Shown here piece by piece: positions 21,101 through 33,000 of a stretch of DNA of 64,000 nt. A program made the translations under genes and the position numbers. The notes below the pieces were generated by a model. That model worked only from the letters and a program-made list of their open reading frames with translations, was not told the origin of the DNA and ran no database searches. Position 1 is the stretch's first letter; the number at the start of each line of letters is the position of its first letter. Location of the stretch: positions 22,501-86,500 of the forward strand of contig CAUYUJ010015296.1 in NCBI GenBank assembly GCA_963575745.1, written 5' to 3'. Source of the stretch: Prorocentrum cordatum (taxonomy: Eukaryota > Sar > Dinophyceae > Prorocentrales > Prorocentraceae).

Positions 21101-24100
21101 TCGAAGAGAGAGGGTGGCCACAGCGGCGGTCAAGGAGCGGGCACCTCCCACAGGTGCAGTGCCACGCTCGGGTCAAGGAGACTGATCAGCGGCCAGTCGC
21201 AGCCACAGCGGCGAAAGAGGTGAATCACGGGCGGGCACCTCCCGAAGGTACAGGACCAAGCCAGGTGCGCTCACGCCATATCTGGCATCCTGCCTCTGCC
21301 ACCCGTCCCTTCCCATGCCGCTGATGTTTTCTCTGCTCGCCGGTGAGGGTCATCGCGGACGTGGGCCCCTCCCCCCCAATGGGCCCCATTGTGTTATGTC
21401 CCAATCGGTAGAGGGGAGCTGTGTACATTGGAGGAGGGGGCGGTGGATGAGCGGGAGATTGAGCAGGAGGAAGAGGAGGATGTGGAAGGATGAGGAGGGC
21501 AAGGGACAGCAGCAGCAGGAGCAGGAGTTGGCAGAGAGGGAGGAGCAGGGGAAGGCGGAGAAGGGGAAAGGAGCGGGGCGGCAACGAAGAGAGGAAGGAC
21601 TCGCGTCCACAAAACGTGGCCCGCGCGGGAGCGAGAGCGTCATTCTGCGCGAGCGCCGATCCTAAAGCAGCGCCAGCGATGTAGCCGGAGCCCAATCTCG
21701 GGGCACCGAATACGTTCCGATTGGAAAAGCAACGGGTACGATCAATGTGTGAAGCCTTGTGTGTGAAAAGCAGTACGTACACGAAAAGCGTGGGACACTT
21801 CCCGGAGGCAGTAAGATCAATGTGTTAAACCTTGTGTGTAAAAACAGTACGTATACGAAGAGCGTGGGACACTTCCCGGAGGCAGTAAGATCAATGTGTT
21901 AAACCTTGTGTGAAAAGCGGTACGTGCACGAAGAGCGTGGGGCACTTCCCGGAGGCAGTCGGGGGAGATAGGAGAGTTTAGGTGAGTGTTCTTGGGAGCT
22001 AGTTCTAACGTGCACCGCCTCGGTTTACTGTAGTCTTTAGTGACCTTTAGTGTATTGTTAGCGGCCTTTCGTGAAGTGGCCTTTATTTCTCCCTCTCCCA
22101 ATCTCCTTATAACCTCGCACAGAGCCCCTGATTAGTTCCTTGAGCTCTTCAGATCAGCGCAGCCCGCCTCCGAAGCTCCCTCCCTCGCTCCTTCCTCCCC
22201 CCCCGGGGGCGCCCACGAGGGGGGCGAGGACTGGAGGGGACAGATGTCATGCCTCGGGCCCCGATGCTTCAAAGACTCCATGGCCCCATTTTTTCCTTGA
22301 GGCACATCCGAGACTCCCTTTCGATCCCATCGGCCCCCCTCTCGCCCGCGCGCACGCCTCGGGCCGCGATGTCGCACCCGGTCCCTCCTCTCCTGCTGAG
22401 CTCTCCCCGGCACGCGCGCCCCGGAACCGAGCGTCGCACGGCGTGCGGGGGCAGCGGGGGGGCCCGCCGCGCCGCTTCGCCCTCCCCGGGGCTCGCTCCG
22501 AGCGAGAGGGGGGGATTTAGGGAAGCTACGAAATCTGCTGCACGAAGCTGGTGTTGGCCCCGCCCCCCGGCCCATGCCTCGATGCACGGGCGCCTCCCGG
22601 CGCCGGGAGGCGCCGGGAACATCAGCTACGTGGGCCGATTCTCTACCCGACCCTTTGCTATCCCCCCCCCCCCTTTCCTTCGCTCCCCCCGACGCGTGCA
22701 CGCAGTCCAGCGGCACCCAGATGCCCCCTCCTCGCACCGCAGGTCCGTGCCGTGGCGACGCGTCGGCGACCCCGCCGCAGGCGTTCCAGGTCGGATGCCG
22801 CCAGTGGCCCCGAGCCGGCCGACACGGAACGATCGAAGGATCGTGGCCCAGATGCGCGGGGGCATTTTCGGGGGAGAAACAGATACGGATACGTGTTGCC
22901 CCCCTTCGTTTTCGGCCTTTCCTGGTCCTCCTGGGGAATCCTCGTTGTCACCGCTGGATTCGCCTCGAAATTCTGGTCAGAACGTACCCCAAGAGAGGTC
23001 CGGGGACAACACGTATCCGTATCTTTCCGCCCCCCAACATTTGGCGCCATCGATCAAGGGCGACCGAGCTCTGGTCCTTCGATCTGGCCATGCGAGCTGT
23101 TGGACGCTTCAGGTCGAATGCCGCCAGTGGCCCAGAATCTGGCGAGCGAAACGCTGCCGATCGTTCCAGGGTGGAGCGACCCGCGCGGTCTCAGAAACCG
23201 GCGCCAGGGTCGTCACGACACGAGCCCGCCGTACACGAGTCGGGGGTGGAAAAGAGGGGGGTGCTGATTGGGGGGGGGTGGATGTCATGGCGGGGGCCAT
23301 GATATTTCCCCAGATTTTATGGCGCCTCTTCTTGTTTTATTGCGTCCCTGGCCTCCCCGCAGGGCCGCGCACATGCCGCCGGTCATGATTTGCACCCCCC
23401 CCTCTTGGACACCCCCCTCTTGGCCGCTCCCGAACGAGGGTTGCCTGTCTGCCAAGGGTTGGGGTTGCGCAAAGACCCGTGGCCTGGGATCTGTTTCAAA
23501 TCGTGGGCCAGCTCTTCACTGACCGTCCTGGAGCCTGGAAGCGGCCTGGAAGAAGCTGAGCATGTCGATAATCAGGTCATCCAGCACATGCTTTCGAGCC
23601 GCCCAGTCGGGCCGCCGAAAGAGGAAGCCTTTTCGCTGGGAAGGGGCTCGGTGTTCCTGAATGACGGCGCTTCTGTGGTAGAGTGCAGGCCTTCCCTCCG
23701 CGTCGTCACAGTCGATCTCCCCTGGCCAGGGCATGGATCCTGGAGCATCAGAGAAGGCGAGATCACAGTCGATCTCTCGCGCCGTCACAGTCGATCTCCC
23801 GCGCCTTCCCGCCGTGGTGCGCTCCTGGCCAGGCTCTCGAGGCGCATCTGGCCGTTGGCGGCGAAGGGGCCCCACGAGTCCCAGAGACACCCCGGGGCCT
23901 CAAGCCTGGGCTCTGCTGGGTGCTCCTATGCTTACGTCGGGCAGGTCCCCCTACAGGAAGAGTATTCAAGCACAGTTCGAAAATAGTCTGGCGACTCTGT
24001 TTCGTGCTCTTCTGGCTATGCGTTACACTTGTTGGCTATGTTCCAATTTTCCTCCCAAATCCGCCTGTAGGAGGACTCGGAGGTGGACAGACCTCCTACC

Positions 24101-26996
24101 CTGACACGTCGATTAAGGAATTGGCCGTTTTCGGTTCGCGAGAGGGCGTCGCGGCCGTCATTTTTGTGGGTCCAGGTCCGTCGATTTCGGCCCTAGGTCG
24201 TTTACACTAAGGGGACTTTTACTAAAGGGAGGTTTGTCCACCGCCGAAGGACATGCCCGACCTTAAGGGTACTTCTACTCCTCGATCCCTCATTCTCTTG
24301 GTCTTCCGCCAGCTGCTGCTGCTGCTCCTCCCCGGAGGCTACGGCCAGATGGGCGGCGGGAGCATGGGCTACGGCCAAATGGGAGGCGGCCCGCGCCGGC
24401 AGCTGGGAGGGGCCCCGCCCCGCCCATCGAGGAGGAGGACGGGGGTCCCCAAGATCGCCCCAAGATCGCCCAAGAGGCCTCCAAGATGGCCCCATGACGG
24501 CCCAAGAGGCCTCCAAGACGGCTCCAAGAGGCCCCCAAGACGGCCCAATTGGCCTCCAAGACGCCCAAGATGGCCTCCAAGACGGCTAAGATGGCCTCCA
24601 AGATGCCTCCAAGACGGGGGGGGCGAGGGAGGGGGATCAGGGCGTCGAAAGGGGGGGGTGTAGCTAATGAGGGGGCATCGGCTTCCGACCAAGTCGCGCG
24701 TGTGTCGACGATCGAGGTCGAGGAAGAGGCCGGGAGAGGGGGGGTGGGGAGGGTGAAGGGGGATCAGGGGGTCGAAAGGAGGCATCGGCTTCCAACCAAG
24801 TCGTGTGTTTGTCGACGATTGGGGTGGAGGAAGAGGCCGGGAGGGGGGGGGGGGGAGGGCGAGGTGGGATCAGGGGGTGGAATTGGGGGATGTAGCCAAT
24901 GAGGGGGCATCGGCTTGCAAATCCCGCGTTCGTCGACGATCGGGGCTCAGGTGCCTCAAACTGCCCAGTGTTGCGCACTTTTGCAAAATCGGAGGCCAAG
25001 GTTACACCGTTTTTGCCGCTTCGGGGGCCCGCTGGACCTCTTACCTTCGAACTTTTCTCCCACTCACAGCCGTTCCGCGAAGTACTACGGGTGACCTGTC
25101 TACCACCTCTTTTCTACATCGCACGGCCCAGGTTCCGGGAATTGCTGGGAATCCCAAATGAATCAGGAATCTGGTGTGGATTTTGTTTTAGAGTTCAAGT
25201 TCCATCGAAATGATTGTGAGTCCTTGAAATCATCAGATTTGCAAGTCTTGGCAGATCGTGGAATCCCCATGGATTCTCCGTAGATCCCAGAGGCTCACCG
25301 TCCTCCTTTTTCGCACATGGCATGGCTCGCTGGTGGATGTGCTGTTCGCTTGTGGATGCGACATGTTCGCCGTCGTTCGCTGGTGTGAGGTCGTTTCCTC
25401 GTACGCTGTCAAGCCGGCCCTATCAGCCGTATAGGATACTGTGAAGTGAATCGGTTTGCGCATACATACCATGTGCGTGTTCGCGAGTGCGACTGAGTGC
25501 GATCCTAGACAGTTTGGGGGTTTGGAAGGCCGCATTGAGGCATCTTGGGGTCATTGCAAGGGGGGGGGTCGCCAAGGGGTATCACACTCGCCTGTTGGCG
25601 GCCAGATTTCTGTGAAGCCTCAAGCGAAAAGCTGGTTTGGGACCTCCCGACCTTTTCTTTTTTCAAAGACCCATGGCCACCGCGATGTAACAGGTAGGCC
25701 ACGTAGGCGTCCCAATGGGGAGCGGTCATGGAATATTGCACTCACCCATTCGTGCCCATATTGCGAGGATGTCTCGAGCGGAAAGCTTGTTCTGGCACCT
25801 CAAGCTTCGCTCCCTTGAGTGTCATGTAGCAAGCATACCACTTGGCCCCCCACCGGGGAGCCGCCAGGACGTATTCGTCTTGCCCGTTTGCGCCCAGATT
25901 GAAGGCAAGTTCCAAGCGAAACGCCGATTTGGCACCCCGGGCTTCTGCCCCTGTTTCTCAAAGTCCCAATACCATGCCGACTTCGCACGCATACAAGTCG
26001 GGCGCCGCAAAAGGGAACCGCCAGGGGGTATGACAAGCAGACCAATCGTTCAAACAATTCTGATTTTGTGGTGGGGGTGTGGTGGGAAGGGGGTCTTTTT
26101 ATTTTTACCTGTGTGGCACGCTCCCGAACCAGCGCCTGCTTAAATGATACGTCCAACACATCGGACAGCACAGAGCGTCACAAGGGTAGACGCGCAGACG
26201 CTGCTGCGCGTCCGCGGCCGGAACAAAATAGCGACCTGATCAGTTGTCAGGCGTCTAAGAATCAGCCACGCGCAGAGGGGGGTGAGGGGAGGGGGGAGGG
26301 CTTCTTAGAAGCACCCCTGCTTCTTAGAAGGCGCGGGCCTTACCTATAGATGTAAGGCCGGCGCCTTCTAAGAAGCAGCCTCCCCCTCCCCTCCCTCCAC
26401 CCCCTTGTGCGCGCCGCCAAAAGAGGGCTCATCATCAGTCCGTCCAGTATCGTGGGCGTCCGCGCCCGGGCGCTACAGTCACAGCTCGCTCGTTGAACCC
26501 GAGGGAAGCAGGCACAGTTCGGTGGCGCGTGCCCCCCTTGCGCTCGAGGCTGGGTTGGCTGGCGCGTCGTGCCCCCGAAGGTACTCGAGCCTTCAGAGTT
26601 TCATATCTCAGTCCGCTCCAAGCAGGAGAAGTGATCACACTTCGGTTGCACGCATCTCTTCGGTCTCGAAGCCATGCCGGTGGACCTGTTGCGACCGCAA
26701 CTGTTACCGAGCCGTGGCAGCAGTCACAAGTCAATCGTTGTATGCGAGAGGTATCGCCACAGTTCAGCTACGTGTGGCGACCATGGGTCTTACATGTTCT
26801 TAAAAACGCTGGGAGCGTTCTTCCCGTTTTCAAGATCGATGTTTGTTTATGTGTTTGTGGGCAGTTGTTTCTCCGTTTTGGGATTACCGTCTCGCCGTTT
26901 TCGGCTTGTTTTGAAATCCATGTTCTAGTTGGTTGTAACTGAAGTGTGTGTTTTTTTTCCTGTTTTCCGTGTATGCCAATTGTGTTATGTTTTGGG

Positions 26997-27042
<46 letters not shown>

Positions 27043-30000
27043 AGGTTGTTGTAGGTTCTTATTTGTCGTTAGTTTTGAGCCTGGCCGATGTTATGTTTGT
27101 TCTGTGTGGTGTTGCCGTTTTCTGATTTGGTCAAGCGCAGAGCACGAAAGTTGAGAACGAAGAGCACACGCTTCCAGAACAACGAAGCCATGGGGGCGTT
27201 TGAGTCGAGTAGTGGTCATACGTGTTTCTGTAAGTTAGGAAGCGTGGGCAAGTCTGAAATAGTTTGGATATGAGGGAGTCTGAGTGGACTGAGCAGAGTG
27301 TGAGTGGTCTGAAGGTATGAGTCTGAGTACGGCGAATTTGGGTATGAGTAGAATTCCGTGCGGCCTGAGTATGGATGAACGTATGCATTCGCTCTGCGTG
27401 GGGGAGGGTGACTAAGAGCGGGTCTGCGTGTACGTGCAGCTGAGTGAGAGTGAATATTTCTTTGGAAGCGTCTGAATGTCAGTGGGTCTGGATGTGCGTT
27501 GGTCTGAGTGTGTGAGTGCGTCTGAGAATAAGTCCGAGTGCGAGTGAGGAGAATGAGAGGGGATGAGGTGGGGAAAAAGGAAAGACGGTGCATGTGAGGT
27601 GGAAGCTTCCAACAAGTTCCAGTCGCCCCATTTAAGGGCATGGGGGAACGCATGCTTCTTAGGGAAAGAACGGTTCCTCTGTAAAGTGGGAGAACGAGTC
27701 TCGGGCGTGTGGAAGGTCACATCGTACAGGTTAAGTGGTGGATTGCCCCTCTGGCTACGTGGAAGGGAACGGCGGGCGATTCGGGGGCCTATGGGCGATG
27801 TATTGCCGAGTCTTGGTCGATGTTCCCTTCCTTGAGCCAGTACCCCCCTGTCGCCCCCAACCCCCCTCGAGGGGGTGGAGTTGAAGGGCGGGGGGGGGGA
27901 GGGGGAAAGGCGACGGAGAGAAGCAAGGGGGGAAGGAAGGAGGAAGCAGGAGGGAGGATTGAAGAGGGAATGCAGTTTCATGAACGTTTGAGGATGCAGA
28001 TCGCAGTAAACGGTCAGAGGCCTCGTCTTCACATGAAGCCCATGCACTGTCGGGGTTGGCAGGCCTTCCTGTTGCCTGGCGCCCTACATCGACAACCTGG
28101 TCGATCAGATTCGCGCAAGCCGTGCACAGCACTTGCGCGCAAGCTGTTTCTGCTTGTCGGCAACCAGGGCAGCAGTGGGACGTGCGGCCAGGCTGGACTC
28201 CATCGCTACCTTCCACCGGCACACCCAGGGGTTGGTCCCGCAGCGGTCGGAGCAGTGATTGCGCACCTTCCATCGTGACTAACCCCTCGTCCTGTAATTC
28301 CCCGCCCGGGAGCGCACAGACGCAGCGTCGGCAAATTGGTGCCGCGTCGCGGGTACTTGCTTTCGGACTTGAGGCGGATCCGCGCAAGATATTTGGCCTT
28401 TGCCCGGGAGCCGCTTCGGCTGACACTCCTCTTGGCACCGTGCCTCCTGCCAGAAATGATTCCCCCACAGAGAAAGCAATCAACTATGTAATCATCGAGT
28501 CTCGCCCGGATATGGGCACGCAGCAGCATATGCCAGTTCGTCTTCGTTCCATAGGCCACTTCGCAGTAGCTGCCTCCAGTGAGTATTCCATGACGACTCG
28601 AGATTCCCAAGCGTTGCTTTGATCAACATCCTGCGGATGGCACTGGCCTGCTTAGATCAACGAGCAGGGAGGAGGGGCATAAGTGGGAGCAGGAGCAGGA
28701 GGAACTGCCCCTCGGAGACGGCAGCGTGTCGCCTTGCCCTGCCGACGGAAGGCGGGGAGGATGACGAGGAGGCTATCAAGGCAGGGCAATCTTCAGGAGG
28801 AGCAGGAGGACGACGAGTGGGGGCTGGAGGATGAGCGGTAGGACCAGGAATCAGACGACTCCGACCACCGACAACCTCCTATTTTGTGCGTCTCTGGCCC
28901 TCGAAGCTCTCGGCTCCCCTCTATCCCGAGTCGGCTTCTCATCCCCGGATCACGCTCTGACGACCCCGAGGGCCAAGAAACGGCCATCGGAGCCCGACAT
29001 TTCGGACAAGTCGGCCGTCACCATTTGTACAGGAGTTATCTTGGTGATTCAAAGATGGAGTCCTGAGGGATGGGGCCCTAAGGATAGGAAGGGTTCCAAG
29101 GGTGGATTCACACTGCTTGCGGCTCCATGTCCTCTGGACGCCATCCTTCAGGACCCCATCTTTGAACCACCGAAGCTAGAGTATATCACATGCATCGGAT
29201 GGTCAGTGCATTAATTGTCAAGCTGGCTGCGCTGGGCGTCGGAGGAGGGGTACTGAGACTGCTCGGCGGCCAGCAGACGTGAGTGGGGGCGGGGAGACCT
29301 GAAGACCGCCGATGTCTGTGGTCATCGATGGACGCGGACATGGGCGGTCTTCAGGTCGTCGGATGCTAACTGAAGACGACCTGAGAGGGCAGGAGGCTCA
29401 GCCGAAGCCCCGATCTCCGACGATGTGGGACGAGGAAGAGGAGCAAAAAGGATTGGGACGAGGACGAGGAGGAGGATTAGGAACAGGAGCAGGACCTTTT
29501 TTCATCAGGGCGTTTTTCTTCGATTTCGGCCTCTGAAGCCCATCATCGGGCCTCGGGGCCGTCAAATGGGGGCCCGGGACGAGACCCCCCCCCCCAGGGA
29601 AGAGGTCGGGAGTTCTGGGGCCGCGGGTTGGAAAACAGCGGAGGCCAGGGATCGGAGGTTGACATAAAAGACCAGCCTTATTCACGGATTGGTGGAGCAC
29701 CAATCCGTGAATGAGGCCGCCGAAGATGTGATCGTTTTCTTATTCATTGTTTTGCCGATCGGCGCGGGCCCTCGCACCCCCGCCCAAATGGAGTAGATCT
29801 TGGCTGTTTTTGGCGCATGTTTCGAGCAGGTGGAGTCCCTCCCTGGTAGGACGCACTGCTGCAAACAGTCGCACTGAGCAGAGGTCCAGAGCCAGACCCC
29901 CCCCCTCTCCCCCCCTTCCGCCCAATGTCGAAACGCCGAAGATGAAAACGCTCACAACATGATTGATTATACCTTGTTTTGGGGGGGGGCTGCTGATTTT

Positions 30001-33000
30001 TAGAGGTTCTGGGATTGCCCTGTCTCGGTTCTCGACTTGGTGTTGCGGCCGCCTTTTCGTCGCGGGCCTTCGCCCGCGGGGTCCGGCCAAGGGTCGCCCA
30101 TCACCAGAGGCTGTGTTGCTGGGGGCCCTCTTAGAAGCCCTCGGCCTCCTACGGAGCGCCTCGGGCGGGCTTCCCTACCACGGAGCGCACGCGGCCCCGG
30201 CGTTCGTCCGGCCCCCGCCCTCCGAGAAGCAATTCATCCTCCGGCTCTGGGTCAGCCCAGCGTGCCCACCCCGCTCCTCAAAGGACGACAACTGCGTAAG
30301 CATGACCCTTCGGAGCTCCCCGCGAACCTCTTGCATCTGCGCGGGGCCCCCCCCTGGTGGCAGGAGGAGAAGGAGGAGGAGGAGGACGACGAGGAGGACG
30401 AGGACGAGGAGGAGGAGGAGGAGGAGGAGGAGCAGGAGGAGGAGGAGGAGGAGGAGGAGGAGCAGCAGGAGCAAGAGGAGGAGGAGGAGGAGGAGGAGGA
30501 GGAGGAGGAGGAGGAGGAGGAGGAGGAGGAGGAGGCCCTCGGGCTGACGCGCTCCGCGCGTCAGGGAGGGGGTTTGGGGTAGCCGATCCAGCAGATCTGC
30601 GCGGACCTCCGGAGGGTCGACGTCTACGCGCAGGTGTGTTGTTCCGCCATACCGTCGGGGCCCTGAGGAAGGAACCCTTTTGGTTTGGGAAGGGGCTCCG
30701 CGTTCCTTAAGTGTTTCACGGCTTGCCTCAGGTTTTCCCTATGTCTTCGATAAGACATCGAAGTTTGAGTTATGGAAAAAAAGGGGCCTCGTTCCTTATT
30801 TCGGGTTCCTTAGGTCAACGCCCCGACTGTATCCGCGCCACCGAGCACCACCCGCGTCGCATCGAAGGGCTCCGTCGGACAGGCGCGCGCTGGCGCTCGC
30901 ACGCGCCCCGAGGATCGTCGAGAGGGGGCCGCTCCCCGCTCCTCCCGCGCGTGCGCGCCGCGCCCGCGAGCGCGTGATTTCTGCATCTTCGGGGGGGGGG
31001 GGGCCTCTCCTGTCTTGCAAATGCCAGCGTGTTCTTCTAATATGACGTGGGTTCGACGCGGACTCGACGTGAATTCGACACGGATTCGACGCGGATTCGA
31101 CCTGGCTTCGACGCGGATGCGACACGGATGGCTGGCGCGATTGTACACACAAGCCCATGGCAGATCAACGAATTTGGCCTCGTCGGGCCTTCCTGAGAGT
31201 CCTCTTGGAGGCCTCTTGGGCCGTCCTGGAGGCCTCCTGGGGGCCTCTGGGGCCATCTCTTGGGCCATCGTGGGGCCATCCTGGGCTGCCTTGGATGCAT
31301 ATTGGTTCACGCCTTAGACACCTCTTAGGCCCACCTTGGGCTATTTCGAGACCATCTCAGCCGCGGTGGAGCACAATGCCCGTCGGTCGTTGAAAGCAGG
31401 TGTTCTTGGACTCCCAGATCCCAATCGGTATGCTTTTCCTGTGTTTTGTTATTCTCTGGGAGGGCCTGAACCTATTCTGCTTGATCCGCCTTCCGACAGT
31501 GGAGGCCAGTCCAAAAGAAACCTTCCACAAGAAACCCAACCCTGAGACCTCAGAACATCCACTGTTGTTTGGTGTGGGAACGTCACGCCACGCTTTCCAG
31601 AGCAGCACCATCGAAGCCCAAGAAACCCAGGGCACCCTGGCGGCAAGCAGGGTGCTTCTTGGCGTGGGCCTCCACTGTACAGCGCTTCATGCTTGTGTCC
31701 ACTTCTTCTGACCGACGTGTCTGCTGCGGCCGCGCCCCGCCACCCGCATCTCCCGCCGGCGCCGAAGGCGTCATGCACGGCGCCGCACCGGGCTTCGCGG
31801 CCGTGCGCGGGGGAGGCGGACCCGCGCTCGGCAGCGCGGCGCCCGGCTTCAGCACCGGCCGGGGCGGGGTTCGCCGCCGCCGCCGACGACGAAGCCGCTT
31901 CCGAGGACGTCCCCGAGGTCGTCCACGCGCAGCGGGGGGTTAGGGGGAGGGGGGAAGGTTTCTTGGAGGGAGGCTGCTCCTCAGAAGGGGCGGGCCCTGT
32001 TTGCGGATGTAGGTCCCGCGCCTTCTGAGAACCGATGATCCTCAGCACGTGTGTTTTCCCGATGTGTGTTTACTCCGTTTAACCCAACGAGTCGACCACC
32101 ACATCGCCTCCGTCGTAGTGAAGGGCCTCAGTGGGCAAACGCACTTTGGCGCTGACACCCGTTCTGATGATCATCGAGAGAAGCAGCCTCCTTCTAAGAA
32201 GCCTTCCCACCTCCCCCTACCCCCCTCTGCGCGCCGCCAGGAAGAGCCGACGCTGCAAAAACCATGCAGCATCGCGAAAAGTCACGGCTGGAGTCGTGTA
32301 GGCCCCATCCTTCTGCGGCGCTTTCCGAGCGAGATCGATCTGTGAGGGTCCCAGGTGTGGAGCCACGGGCGAAAAGGAACGGATGTGCCCCACGATGGCA
32401 CAACCACTGCACCACTGCACCTGAGAGCACAACGCTGCGATATCTGCATACACATATTGTTGCAGATCACGAGTCCTCATGCATGTGTACGGAGCAACAC
32501 AGGTCTTTAGATTATCATTCCCAAACATTAAACGTCCGTGCAGATTCGATTCCGACTTAGGACCCCGGGAACTCGTCCGTCGAAGCACGATTCAAAACAC
32601 ATGTTGTTTAGGAGAGAGGGAGGGAGAAAGAGAGAGAGAGAGAGAGAGAGGGAGAGACAACAACAGAGGGATGGCCTCCCCAGACTGGAGAACGTGCATC
32701 AGGAGGTAGCAGTCTACCATCACGTCATTCACGATACAGGCAGGGGATGCAACAGATAATAAGCTCAAATTCGCCGCTCAGCGACTTGAAGCTCGAGAGA
32801 GCTTGCGATCATCCTTACCCTTCATGTTGGTGTCGTCAGCCTCGACCTTGAGAGGCTCCGTCTCGAAGATGTCCTCGGTTGTGTTCGAGACATCCTTGAT
32901 CATGATAGCTCTCAGACGAGTGTACAGTGTAGGGTGGCTAACCAATTTCAGACGCGCCTCTTGAATCATCTCGCACAATATAATCTCCTCCACCGATGAT

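Larger units (their letters stand above)
17551..24337. other. Giant gene intron B
   Basis: About 6.8 kb with a GC 5' end. It starts with a GGA/GGCGGA tract (17563-17825), then the CT-rich satellite (18030-19600), the ~55-bp satellite (19725-20658), an assembly gap (20659-20758), a triplicated ~76-bp unit (21738-21960) and elements at 22515-22650, 22855-23035, 23937-24096 and 24080-24252. Between 20880 and 21700, and between 23040 and 23930, I see no gene. Confidence 0.5.
24386..31767. other. Giant gene intron C
   Basis: About 7.4 kb: CCAAGA-rich tract (24440-24615), ~115-bp triplication (24620-24945), diverged ~155-190-bp units (25540-26040), a short palindromic element (26270-26420), a GTT tract (27000-27045), degenerate GAGTGTGAGT sequence (27240-27570), a GGA tract (30360-30535), a GTTCCTTA element (30667-30832) and a GATTCGACACGG array (31045-31135). 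Stretches 27600-29300 and 29700-30290 contain ORFs with no family signal. Confidence 0.5.

Noticed and set aside
21738-21960. Regular direct repeats (also at 24.6, 49.0 and 51.4 kb) considered as a CRISPR array
   Set aside because: Units are contiguous tandem repeats without unique spacers, in a eukaryotic intron-rich context.
26493-26942. 149-codon + strand ORF ending in Cys/Val/Phe-rich sequence
   Set aside because: No recognisable domain and it runs into T-rich repeat; treated as chance.
27755-28622. Overlapping ORFs on both strands near 28 kb, with Cys-rich minus-strand reading, considered as a retroelement
   Set aside because: No reverse transcriptase, integrase or gag motif could be identified.
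28831-29214. 127-codon + strand ORF with fairly normal composition
   Set aside because: No motif, no splice-phase fit with neighbours, and ORFs of this length are common by chance in this GC-rich sequence.
31868-31940. Acidic peptide frame AADDEAASEDVPEVVHAQ as a definite exon
   Set aside because: No phase agreement with exon E and it competes with the exon D frame; kept only as an observation.
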